Of a DNA stretch of 64,000 nucleotides, positions 24,889 through 32,414 are shown in pieces (position 1 is the stretch's first letter; each line of letters opens with the position of its first letter). The position numbers and the translations under genes are program-made. The notes beneath the pieces are model-generated. The model worked only from the letters and a program-made list of their open reading frames with translations. It made no database searches and had not been told where the DNA came from. Origin of the DNA: Baekduia soli (lineage in GTDB: Bacteria; Actinomycetota; Thermoleophilia; Solirubrobacterales; Solirubrobacteraceae); the NCBI RefSeq assembly GCF_007970665.1, contig NZ_CP042430.1:2666001-2730000 (forward strand), given 5' to 3'.

Positions 24889-25888
24889 TCAGCGGTTCTC
24901 CTCGCGGGCCACGCGCGGCCCGGGGTCGCCCGCACGCACCGCCTCGAGCTGGGCGGCGAGCGCGAGACCGAGCAGCAGCGCGACCGACGTCGCGAACGTC
25001 CACAGCAGCACGCCGATCGTCCCCGCCAGCGGTCCGTAGGTCGCGCCGAACGAGCCCGTCAGCTCGACGTAGGCCTTCAGCACCCCCATGAACGCCAGCC
25101 ACAGGACGACCGCGACGGCGCCGCCGACGGCCAGCCACGACGGCTCGGGCTGACGCCGGCGCGGCGCGCGCTCGAACAGCAGCGCGACCGCGACCACCAC
25201 GAGGGCGAGCCCGGCCGGCCAGCGCAGGATCGCCCACGCCACGTCGGCGCCACCGCCCCAGCCGGCGCCGTCGCGGACCGCCGCGCCGCCGACGAGCAGC
25301 ACGACCGACGTCATCGCGGCCGCCCCGGCCGTCAGCGCCAGCGCCAGCGCGTTGAGGTACTTGCGCGCGAACGGCCGGGGCCGCCCCGGCCGTCAGCGCC
25401 AGCGCCAGCGCGTTGAGGTACTTGCGCGCGAACGGCCGGTCGCGCTCGGTGCCGTAGATGCGGTTGGCGGCCCGCTCGACCTGGGCCATCGCCGTCGTCC
25501 CCGCGACGACCGCGGCGACGAACCCGGCCAGCACCGCGGTCTCGCCGGAGTCCCGGCGCGCGCCCTCCTCGCCCTGGTGCAGCGCCTGCGTGAGCAGGTC
25601 CCCGACCGCGCCCGGCGCCACGTCGGCGATCGTGCCCGACACCACGCGGCTGACGCCCTTCTGGTCCAGCGCCGCCGCCGCGCCGATGAGCGCGATGAGG
25701 GCCGGCAGGATCGTCAGCGTGGTCTGGAAGGCCAGCGCGCGGGCGTGGCTGAAGCCGTCCGCCGCGCGGAAACGGGCGATCGCGTCGAGCACCAGCCGGC
25801 GGCGCCCGACCCGCCGCAGGGTCTCGATGGCCTCGTCGCCCTCCAGCTCCTCGTCGCGGGTCACGGGCACCGATCGCGCGGTCGTCAT
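24889..25888 (-). pseudogene. YihY/BrkB-family membrane protein disrupted by a 61-bp duplication
   Basis: The N-terminal part (from ATG 25888) reads a normal YihY/BrkB protein: DAIARFRAADGFSHARALAFQTTLTILPALIALIG and AMAQVERAANRIYGTERDRPFARKYLNALALALTAG. At 25439-25318 a perfect 61-bp tandem duplication shifts the frame by one. The C-terminal part then continues in another frame from MTSVVLLVGG to VAREENR, including the typical GVLLWTFATSVALLLGLALAAQLE. Removing one copy restores an uninterrupted protein with six TM helices. The family is a putative transporter once misnamed RNase BN. ATG 25900 is an alternative start. Confidence 0.8.
25318..25439. repeat. perfect 61-bp tandem duplication inside brkB
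   Basis: Bases 25318-25378 are repeated exactly at 25379-25439. Because 61 is not a multiple of three, the reading frame of the BrkB gene is broken at this point. Confidence 0.97.
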
Positions 25889-25934
25889 GGCCTGGGGCAT
25901 GCCCACCGCGGGCCCGCACCAGCCTCGGCACGAA

Positions 25935-26058
25935 CCCCACCCTGAGCGGCCGGAGGCCCAGGACGTCGCCGAGGCGATCGCGTTCGTCGTCACCGGCCCG
26001 GGCCGCGTCGCGTCGCCGTCGACGAGGTCCTCGTCCGGCCCCCCGAGCAGCAGCGGTG
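25935..26058 (+). pseudogene. C-terminal remnant of an SDR gene
   Basis: Frame 3 reads RPEAQDVAEAIAFVVTGPGRVA and, after a one-base shift near 26010, VDEVLVRPPEQQR followed by TGA at 26056-26058. This matches the C-termini of YdfG-like short-chain dehydrogenases (PEDVA.AIAFVVT.P..V.VDEVLVRPT.Q). No N-terminal two thirds is present; the fragment abuts the start region of brkB. It is a leftover of gene loss. Confidence 0.6.
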
Positions 26059-26064
26059 AGGCGG

Positions 26065-26070
26065 TAGGAT
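26065..26070 (+). promoter_or_regulatory. TAGGAT -10 box, leaderless-type promoter
   Basis: TAGGAT is 6 nt before ATG 26077 of the amidohydrolase, so the transcript should begin at the start codon. Confidence 0.5.
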
Positions 26071-26076
26071 CGGCCG

Positions 26077-27459
26077 ATGAGCGGGGGAGATCTGCTGCTG
26101 GTCAACGCCCGGCTCGTGTTCGCCGAGGGCGAGGAGGTCCACGGCGGGCTGACCTGCCGCGACGGGGTCATCACGACGGTCTTCGCCGGCGACCCCCCGC
26201 CGGGGTCCTTCGACGGCGAGGTCCTGGACGCCGGCGGCCGGCCCGTCCTGCCCGGGCTCATCGATCCGCACGTCCAGCTCTACCCGGCCGACGACTACGC
26301 CCACTACGCGACGGAGACCGGCTCGGCCGCGCTGGGCGGCGTGACGACGATCATCAAGATGCACCGCGACCTCGAGGGCTACCCCGACGACGCGTTCGCG
26401 GCCGAGGTCGCCGGGGCCGAGCGCCGCGCGCACGTGGACTTCTGCTTCCACGTCGCGGTGATGACCGACGCGCAGATCGCCGCGATCGGGCACTACGCCG
26501 AGGCGCTGGAGGTCTCGTCGTTCAAGCTGTTCATGGCCTACAAGGGCGAGGAGGGCCGGCGCATCGGCATCCAGGGCGTCGACGACGGGCAGCTGCACGA
26601 CGCGTTCCGGGCGGTCGCGGCCGCCGGCGGCGTGGCGCTCGTGCACTGCGAGAACCAGGACCTCGCCCAGCGCGCGCTGGACGCCGTGCGCGCCGCCGGC
26701 GAGGACGGGCTGCGCGCGTTCGAGCGCAGCCGCCCGGCGATCGTCGAGGCCGAGGCGGTGCGCCGGGCGGCCTTCCTGGCCGCCGAGGCCGGCTGCGAGC
26801 TCTACGTCGTGCACGTGACCTCGCGCCACAGCCTCGGTCACCTGGCCGCGCTGAAGGCGGGGGGTGCGCGGCTGCACCTGGAGACCGAGCCGCACTACCT
26901 CACCGAGACGGCCGACACGCCCGCGGGCACGCTGGCCAAGGTCATCCCGCCGATCCGCGAGCAGGCCGACGCCGACGCGCTCTGGGACGCGCTGGCCTCC
27001 GGCGCGCTGGACACGATCGGCTCCGACCACGTCGCGGCGACCCGCGCGCGCAAGAAGGGCAGCGTGTGGGACGCCCAGCTCGCGTTCCCCGGCATCGCGA
27101 CGATCCTGCCCGTCCTGCTGTCGGAGGGCGTGCACCGGCGCGGGCTGCCGCTCAGCCGCATCGCGTCGGTCACCAGCACCGCGCCCGCGCGCATCTTCGG
27201 CCTGCGGGCCAAGGGCGAGCTGCGTCCCGGCCGCGACGCCGACCTCGTCGTCGTCGACCTCGACGCGGTGCGCACCGTCGACGCCGCCGACCTGGGCTCG
27301 ACCTCGGACTTCTCGATCTACGAGGGCCGCGAGCTGCGCGGGTGGCCGGTGGCGACCGTCAGCCGCGGGCGCGTGGTCATGCGCGACGGCGAGCTCACGG
27401 GGCCGGAGGGCTGGGGGCGCTTCGTGCGCCGGCCGGCCCGGACGGGGGCGGCGGCATGA
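26077..27459 (+). CDS. dihydropyrimidinase/allantoinase-like amidohydrolase
   Basis: A 460-aa cyclic amidohydrolase. Conserved elements: PVLPGLIDPHVQLYPADDY, the candidate carboxylated Lys in SSFKLFMAYKG, metal His in LVHCEN and YVVHVTSRHS, and the catalytic Asp in IGSDHVAATRARK. The first motif is normally DPHVH; the second metal-binding His is Gln here, so the binuclear centre may be altered. The C-terminus has the usual LRPGRDADLVVVDLD. It opens an operon with a PEP-mutase-type lyase and a cyclase-like hydrolase (4-bp overlaps), which suggests breakdown of a cyclic imide, ureide or similar ring. Confidence 0.85.
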   Translation: MSGGDLLLVNARLVFAEGEEVHGGLTCRDGVITTVFAGDPPPGSFDGEVLDAGGRPVLPGLIDPHVQLYPADDYAHYATETGSAALGGVTTIIKMHRDLEGYPDDAFAAEVAGAERRAHVDFCFHVAVMTDAQIAAIGHYAEALEVSSFKLFMAYKGEEGRRIGIQGVDDGQLHDAFRAVAAAGGVALVHCENQDLAQRALDAVRAAGEDGLRAFERSRPAIVEAEAVRRAAFLAAEAGCELYVVHVTSRHSLGHLAALKAGGARLHLETEPHYLTETADTPAGTLAKVIPPIREQADADALWDALASGALDTIGSDHVAATRARKKGSVWDAQLAFPGIATILPVLLSEGVHRRGLPLSRIASVTSTAPARIFGLRAKGELRPGRDADLVVVDLDAVRTVDAADLGSTSDFSIYEGRELRGWPVATVSRGRVVMRDGELTGPEGWGRFVRRPARTGAAA

Positions 27460-28340
27460 GCGGCGCGCTGCTGCGCGCCGCGCTGGCCGGCCCGCGCTGC
27501 GCGATGGCCATCGGCGCGCACGACCCCGTCGTCGCCATGCTGGCCCACGAGGCCGGCGCGCCGGTCGTCTACGTCAGCGGCTCGGGGTCGGCGGCCGTCG
27601 TGGGCGGGATGGCCGACGTCGGGCTCATCTCGTTCACCGAGATGCTCGAGCACGCGCGGCATATCGTCGCCGCGACGCCGCTGCCGACGCTGTGCGACAT
27701 CGACACGGGCTTCGGCAACGAGACCAACGTCCGCCGCACGATCGCGGAGTACGAGGCCATCGGCGCCGCGGGCGTGCACCTCGAGGACCAGCTCTTCCCC
27801 AAGCGCTGCGGCCAGACGGAGGGCACCGCGCTCATCGGCGTGGCCGAGATGCAGCGCAAGATCGCCGCGGCCAAGGAGGCCCAGACCGACCCGGGCTTCG
27901 TCCTGGTCGTCCGCACCGACGCGCGCCAGACCGAGGGCGTCGACGGCGTCGTGAAGCGCTGCCGGGCCTACGTGGAGGGCGGCGCCGACGCGCTGTTCCC
28001 CGAGGCGCTGCTCAGCCCCGAGGAGTTCGTGCGCGTGCGCGCCGAGCTCGACGTCCCGCTCGTCATCGACCTGCCGGAGTGGGGGCGCACGCCGGCGACG
28101 TCGCTCGACGAGCTCGAGGGCTACGGCTGGAACCTGGGGATCTACGCGCTGTCGGCGATGCGGGTCGCCCACCACGCCGCCCGCGAGTTCATGGCGTCGC
28201 TCGTGCGCGAGCGCACCCAGGCGGGTTGGCTGGATCGCATGGTCACGCGCGACGAGCTGGCCGACCTCGTCGGGCTCACCGCGCTGCGCGCCGACGAGGA
28301 GCGCCTGCGCCGGCGCTTCCCCGACGCCGGGGAGCCGTGA
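27456..28340 (+). CDS. isocitrate lyase/PEP mutase superfamily enzyme
   Basis: A 294-aa TIM-barrel enzyme. It shows VYVSGSGSAAVVGGMADVGLISFTEML, the Mg-binding LCDIDTGFGN, GVHLEDQLFPKRCGQTEG and VLVVRTDARQTEGVDG, and ends near LPEWGRTPATSLDELEGYG. The loop motif of lyases, K-[KR]-C-G-H, is KRCGQ, so Cys is kept but His is Gln. Relatives include methylisocitrate lyase, dimethylmalate lyase and oxaloacetate decarboxylase; which reaction applies is not clear. It overlaps both neighbours by 4 bp and probably cleaves a C-C bond of the hydrolysed ring product. Confidence 0.85.
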   Translation: MSGALLRAALAGPRCAMAIGAHDPVVAMLAHEAGAPVVYVSGSGSAAVVGGMADVGLISFTEMLEHARHIVAATPLPTLCDIDTGFGNETNVRRTIAEYEAIGAAGVHLEDQLFPKRCGQTEGTALIGVAEMQRKIAAAKEAQTDPGFVLVVRTDARQTEGVDGVVKRCRAYVEGGADALFPEALLSPEEFVRVRAELDVPLVIDLPEWGRTPATSLDELEGYGWNLGIYALSAMRVAHHAAREFMASLVRERTQAGWLDRMVTRDELADLVGLTALRADEERLRRRFPDAGEP

Positions 28341-29287
28341 GCCGGCCGCGGTTCGACGAGCTGCCCGTCCGGCCCGGCGCGCCCGCGCGATCGTCGTGGG
28401 GCGTCTTCGGCGACGACGACCAGGTCGGCACGCTGAACTTCATCGAGCCCCGGCACGCGCGCGCGGCCGCCGCCCTGGTCCGCGACGGCGACGTGCACCC
28501 GCTCAACTGGGACCTCACGCTGCCGGCGCCGGGCTTCTTCGGCCGCCACCCGCCGAGCCACACGTTGTTCTCCAAGTTCGACGGCAACGTCGTCGACGAC
28601 CGGCTCGACGGGTTCTACCCGCAGGGCTCTTCGCAGTGGGACGGGCTGCGCCACTTCGCGGCGGCCGGCCACGGCTTCTACAACGGCGCGACGCTCGAGG
28701 AGGTCACCACGCCGGGGCCCGGCCCGCTGGGGATGGAGCACTGGGCGCGGCGGGGGATCGCCGCGCGGGCGGTCCTGCTCGACGTCGCGGGCGCCCTGGC
28801 CCGCGAGGGCGCGGCGCCCGACCCGTTCGACCGCTTCGTCATCGACGCCCCGCTGCTGGAGCGCGTCGCCGCCGCCCAGGGCGTGGAGCTGCGCGAGGGC
28901 GACGTCCTGCTCGTGCGCACGGGCTGGGTGGAGGCCTACGCCGCGCTCGGCGACGACGCGCGCGCGGCGCTGGCCGCCGCCGGGCGGCCCGGCAGCCCGG
29001 GCCTGTACGGCGACACGATCCCGCGCTTCCTGTGGGACCACGGCATCGCGGCGGTCGCGGCCGACAACCCGGCGCTGGAGGCCGCCGCCCCGGGCGACGG
29101 CGCCGACCTCAGCCTGCACGAGGCGCTCATCGGCCGGCTCGGGATGCCGCTCGGCGAGCTCTGGGCGCTGGCCGGCCTGGCACAGGCGTGCGCGGCGGAC
29201 GGCCGCTACGAGATGTTCCTGACCAGCGCGCCGATGCACCTGCCCGGCGCCTCCGGGACGCCGGCCAACGCGATCGCCGTCCGGTGA
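28337..29287 (+). CDS. cyclase-family (kynurenine formamidase-like) metal hydrolase
   Basis: A 316-aa protein of the cyclase/kynurenine-formamidase fold. N-terminal GVFGDDDQVGTLNFIEPRHARAAAALV is the usual opening of the longer subgroup. The metal-binding region is SSQWDGLRHFAAAGHGFYNG, and MEHWARRGIAARAVLLDVAG and LLVRTGW follow at expected spacing; AVAADNPALEAA is near the end. Start GTG 28337 overlaps the upstream stop (GTGA). Such enzymes hydrolyse amides or lactones or act in ring opening. Together with the amidohydrolase it supports a ring-cleavage operon. Confidence 0.85.
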   Translation: MSRPRFDELPVRPGAPARSSWGVFGDDDQVGTLNFIEPRHARAAAALVRDGDVHPLNWDLTLPAPGFFGRHPPSHTLFSKFDGNVVDDRLDGFYPQGSSQWDGLRHFAAAGHGFYNGATLEEVTTPGPGPLGMEHWARRGIAARAVLLDVAGALAREGAAPDPFDRFVIDAPLLERVAAAQGVELREGDVLLVRTGWVEAYAALGDDARAALAAAGRPGSPGLYGDTIPRFLWDHGIAAVAADNPALEAAAPGDGADLSLHEALIGRLGMPLGELWALAGLAQACAADGRYEMFLTSAPMHLPGASGTPANAIAVR

Positions 29288-29299
29288 CGGCACCGGCGC

Positions 29300-29794
29300 T
29301 CAGCCCAGCGCGATCAGCGTGAAGGCCGGCGGCCCGCCGTCGACCGTCGCGGTGCCCATCGTGTGCTGCGGCTGGCGGCGGCGGTCGGTCGGGCTGCCGG
29401 GGTTGAAGATCTGGAACGCGCCGTCGGCGGAGGTCTCGTGCAGCGGGATGTGGCTGTGGCCGAAGACCACGGCGTCGCAGTCGCCGAACGCGCGGCGCAG
29501 TCGCTCCAGGCGCCCGGCCGCCGGGCCCGCGTCGTGGACCATCCCGATGCGGGCACCGCCGGCCGCCACGACGCGGCGCTCCGGCAGCCGGGCCAGGACG
29601 CCGGCGTCGTCGACGTTGCCGTGTACGGCGGCCACGGGCGGCCCCAGCGCCTCGAGCGCGTCGAGCACCTCGGCGCGCATGAGGTCGCCGGCGTGCAGGA
29701 TGAGGTCGGCGGCCCGCAGCCGCGCCACGCAGGCCTCGGGCAGCACGCGCGCACCACGCGGCAGGTGGGTGTCGGAGATGATCGCCAGCTCCAT
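29300..29794 (-). CDS. YfcE/MJ0936-type metallophosphoesterase
   Basis: A 164-aa calcineurin-like phosphoesterase. Metal motifs: ISDTHLP, LILHAGDLM, VHGNVDD, GMVHDAG and FGHSHIP, followed by FNPGSPTDRR, the family end. It probably hydrolyses phosphodiesters. The start is ATG 29794. It follows the SDR gene by 23 bp on the same strand and converges on the cyclase gene with a 12-bp gap. Confidence 0.88.
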   Translation of the reverse strand: MELAIISDTHLPRGARVLPEACVARLRAADLILHAGDLMRAEVLDALEALGPPVAAVHGNVDDAGVLARLPERRVVAAGGARIGMVHDAGPAAGRLERLRRAFGDCDAVVFGHSHIPLHETSADGAFQIFNPGSPTDRRRQPQHTMGTATVDGGPPAFTLIALG

Positions 29795-29817
29795 CGGCGC
29801 CGGCGCGGGCGGGGCGG

Positions 29818-30627
29818 TCAGCGGCCCGCGCCGGGCCGGGCGAGCTGCCGCGTCTGGGCCGCCGCGGCGAAGCCGCCGTCGACGTTGAGCAGCGCGCCGG
29901 TCACGTAGGAGGCCAGGTCGCTGGCCAGGAAGACGATCGCGTCGGCCTGCTGCTGGGGCGTGGCCGGGACGCCCGCGACGCTGGAGATGCGCTCGATGAC
30001 CTCGGCGCCGCTGTGGGCGATGAACGCCTCGGACATCGGCGTCGTCGTATTGCCGGGGCAGACGGCGTTCATGCGGATCCCCGGCTCGACGAGCTGGGGC
30101 GCGCGGCGCAGGGTGTACAGGTTGAGCGCCATCTTGGACCAGACGTAGGGGTCGCCGAGGTCCGGGTGGCCGTCGATCCAGTCCAGGGCGTCGTCCATCG
30201 TCGGCGTGTCGAGCAGCTCGCCGAGCGTCTCGGCGTGCTTGGACCAGGGCAGCCCGGCGATGGAGCTGATGTTCACGATCGCCGCGCCGCGCGGCATGCC
30301 CGGGACGAGGGACTCGGTGAGGTGGCGCAGCCCCGCGAGGTTGCAGGCCAGCACGTCGCGGTAGCCGGCGGTCTGGGGCATCCCGGCCGCGTTGACCAGG
30401 ACGTCGACGCCGTCGCCGATCCGCGCGACGGCGGCGTCGATCGAGGCTGGGTCGCGCAGGTCGGCGATGTGGGCCCGCACGCCGCCGGGCACGTCGTCGC
30501 GGACGTCGACGACCTCCACATCGGCGCCGAGCTCGCGCAGCGTCGCCACGGCGGCCGCGCCCATGCCCGAGGCCCCGCCCGTGACGACGGCGCGCCGCCC
30601 GGTGAAGTTCAGTTGGTCCAGCCACAT
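29818..30627 (-). CDS. short-chain dehydrogenase (hydroxysteroid dehydrogenase-like)
   Basis: A 269-aa SDR. RRAVVTGGASGMGAAAVATL is the NAD-binding motif, VLVNAAGMPQ the NAG strand, IVNISSIAGLPWSKHAE the catalytic Ser region, and DPYVWSKMALNLYTLRR the YxxxK pair. The insertion between Ser and Tyr (ETLGELLDTPTMDDALDWIDGHP) and the motif MNAVCPGNTTTPM resemble 3-alpha-hydroxysteroid/alcohol SDRs with a long substrate loop. ATG 30627. Its promoter shares a TetR-type palindrome with the divergent phosphoesterase, so it is likely repressor-controlled. Confidence 0.85.
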   Translation of the reverse strand: MWLDQLNFTGRRAVVTGGASGMGAAAVATLRELGADVEVVDVRDDVPGGVRAHIADLRDPASIDAAVARIGDGVDVLVNAAGMPQTAGYRDVLACNLAGLRHLTESLVPGMPRGAAIVNISSIAGLPWSKHAETLGELLDTPTMDDALDWIDGHPDLGDPYVWSKMALNLYTLRRAPQLVEPGIRMNAVCPGNTTTPMSEAFIAHSGAEVIERISSVAGVPATPQQQADAIVFLASDLASYVTGALLNVDGGFAAAAQTRQLARPGAGR

Positions 30628-30662
30628 GGCAGCCTCGCGATCGGGGGAGGGCACCGCCTTTG

Positions 30663-30687
30663 CGCAACCATACGGTTGCGTTATTCT
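30663..30687. promoter_or_regulatory. TetR-type operator within a divergent promoter
   Basis: CGCAACCATACGGTTGCG (30663-30680) is a perfect palindrome with 7-bp arms and a 4-bp centre, close to the AACCRTAYGGTT core of many TetR operators. On the minus strand TATGGT inside it can act as the SDR -10 box. On the plus strand TATTCT (30682-30687) is 7 nt before GTG 30695. One repressor could therefore silence both genes. The only TetR gene in the window is at 48.5-49.1 kb. Confidence 0.6.
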
Positions 30688-30694
30688 CGTGCGG

Positions 30695-31444
30695 GTGGAC
30701 ATCCTCGCGCTGTACGACATCCATGGCAACGTCGACGCGCTGACGGCGGTGCTCGCCGATCCCCGGACCGCGGGCCCCGACGCCGTCGTCGTCGGCGGCG
30801 ACGCCGTCCCCGGCCCGTTCGCCGCGCAGGCGCTCGAGCGGCTCGACGCGCTCGGGCCGCCCGTGCACTGGGTACGCGGCAACGGCGAGCGCGAGGTCGG
30901 CGCCGCGGTCGGCGCCCCGGCCCCGGATCCCGGCGACGCCGTCGCGGTCACCGCCGCGCTGTCGGCCGCCGCGGTCGGCGACGAGCGCGCCCGTGCGCTC
31001 GGGGCCCTGCCGCTCACCGCCGTGCTCGACGGCGTGCGCTTCTGCCACGCCAGCCCGCGGCGCGACGACGAGCTGCTGACCCCGCTGTCGCCGCCGGCGC
31101 GCTGGGCGCAGGCGCTGGAGGGCGTCACGGAGGAGGCCCTGGTCGTGGCGGGGCACACCCACCGCCAGGATGACCGCCGTGTCGGCGCCGTGCGCTTCGT
31201 CAACGCGGGCAGCGTCGGCCTGCCCTACGAGGGCGACGGCGCGGCCCGCTGGCTGTGGATCGCCGACGGCACGCCGCATCTGCGCCGCACGGCCTACGAC
31301 GCCGCCGGCGCCGGCGCGCGGATGCTCGAGGCCGGCTGGCCCGACGAGGACAGCGTCCGCGCCGCGCTCGTCGCTCCCCTGCCCGCCGACGAGATCACCC
31401 GGCTCTTCGAGGAGCAGGCGCGGGGTAGGGCCCGGGGCGTCTGA
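30695..31444 (+). CDS. calcineurin-like metallophosphoesterase
   Basis: A 249-aa phosphoesterase: LYDIHGNVDAL (first Asp-x-His), VVVGGDAVPGP, VRGNGER, FCHASPRRDDEL and VVAGHTHRQDDRR complete the five metal motifs, and FVNAGSVGLPYEGD follows as in the YfcE/Ppp-like group. GTG 30695 is chosen since TATTCT lies 7 nt upstream; GTG 30689 would be only 1 nt from it. It is divergent from the SDR gene and shares the TetR-type operator. Substrate unknown. Confidence 0.85.
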   Translation: MDILALYDIHGNVDALTAVLADPRTAGPDAVVVGGDAVPGPFAAQALERLDALGPPVHWVRGNGEREVGAAVGAPAPDPGDAVAVTAALSAAAVGDERARALGALPLTAVLDGVRFCHASPRRDDELLTPLSPPARWAQALEGVTEEALVVAGHTHRQDDRRVGAVRFVNAGSVGLPYEGDGAARWLWIADGTPHLRRTAYDAAGAGARMLEAGWPDEDSVRAALVAPLPADEITRLFEEQARGRARGV

Positions 31445-31462
31445 TCGGCCCGACGACGGATG

Positions 31463-31477
31463 AGACGCCCGGCGTCT
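31463..31477. terminator. hairpin after the phosphoesterase
   Basis: AGACGC-3 nt-GCGTCT begins 18 bp after the phosphoesterase stop. There is no U-tract; it may be a weak intrinsic terminator. Confidence 0.4.
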
Positions 31478-31612
31478 GGGCGTGGGTCGGATCGGGTGTC
31501 ATCTGGACGCTCGCACCGACCCAGAGCCCCGCGGTCGCCGGCACGTCCCCGACGCGGGCACGACCTGCCCCGGACCCTCGCTGGCGGTTCCGCGAGTGGT
31601 CAGGAGCCGATC

Positions 31613-31642
31613 TTGACACGTTTGGTCCAATCTTTGTACCGT
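31613..31642 (+). promoter_or_regulatory. leaderless promoter of the catabolic operon with a dyad in the spacer
   Basis: TTGACA (31613-31618), an 18-bp spacer and TACCGT (31637-31642) form a consensus promoter 7 nt from ATG 31650. The spacer holds TTGG-T-CCAA (31622-31630), a likely operator for the FadR-type regulator encoded immediately downstream. Confidence 0.65.
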
Positions 31643-31649
31643 CGTTGCC

Positions 31650-32414
31650 ATGGGTCGGGTCCCCCACGTCGAGGTGCAGCGCGTACGCGTCCCGAAGGCC
31701 TCCGACGTGTTCGCCGCCGAGCTGCGCGGCCGCATCCTGGACGGCGACCTCGAGCCCGGGGTCGCGCTGCCCAACGAGCGCGCGCTGGCCGAGGCTGCCG
31801 GGCTCAGCCGCACCGTCGTGCGCGAGGCCCTGCGCATCCTGGAGATCGAGGGGCTCGTCGTCACGCGGCCCGGGCGCGGCGGCGGGACCGTCGTCGACCG
31901 CCCCGACCCCCAGTCGCTGACGCGCTCGGTCGACATCTTCATCCGTGGCCGCGGCGTGCGCTTCCGCGAGCTGCTCGAGGCCCGCGAGCAGATCGAGCCG
32001 GCCTGCGCCGAGCTCGCCGCGCGCCACCGCACCGACGACGACCTGCGCGCGCTGGACGCCGCGACGGAGGCCGTGCGCGCGGTCGCCGCCGAGGTCCCGG
32101 CCTTCCTGACCGCCAACGCCGCGTGGCACGTGACGGTCGCGCGCATCAGCCACAACGAGCTGCTGGCCTCGTTCATGCGCGCCCTGTCGGACGCCGTCCG
32201 CGCGGCCACCGACATCGCCGACTTCAACTCCGACGAGGTCCGCGCCGGTGCGCTGCGCGCCCACGATCGGGTCGCGCGCGCGATCCGCGACGGCGACGGC
32301 GGCGCCGCCCGAGCGGCGATGGCCCACCACGTGGGCGCCTATCGCGAGCAGGTACTGAAGTACCCCGTGCCCGAGGAGCTCGGGCTCGAGCACGAGAGGG
32401 AGGAACGCCAGTGA
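31650..32414 (+). CDS. GntR/FadR-subfamily transcriptional regulator
   Basis: A 254-aa regulator. The N-terminal winged helix is ASDVFAAELRGRILDGDLEPGVALPNERALAEAAGLSRTVVREALRILEIEGLVVTRPGRGGGTVV. The C-terminal all-helical FCD-type domain has the expected Asp/His metal pattern (FLTANAAWHVTVARISHNELL, and HDRVARAIRDGD..AARAAMAHHV). FCD regulators usually sense carboxylate pathway intermediates. It is the first gene of the hyu/acyl-CoA operon and overlaps hyuA by 4 bp, so it probably autoregulates through the dyad in its own promoter. Confidence 0.9.
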   Translation: MGRVPHVEVQRVRVPKASDVFAAELRGRILDGDLEPGVALPNERALAEAAGLSRTVVREALRILEIEGLVVTRPGRGGGTVVDRPDPQSLTRSVDIFIRGRGVRFRELLEAREQIEPACAELAARHRTDDDLRALDAATEAVRAVAAEVPAFLTANAAWHVTVARISHNELLASFMRALSDAVRAATDIADFNSDEVRAGALRAHDRVARAIRDGDGGAARAAMAHHVGAYREQVLKYPVPEELGLEHEREERQ

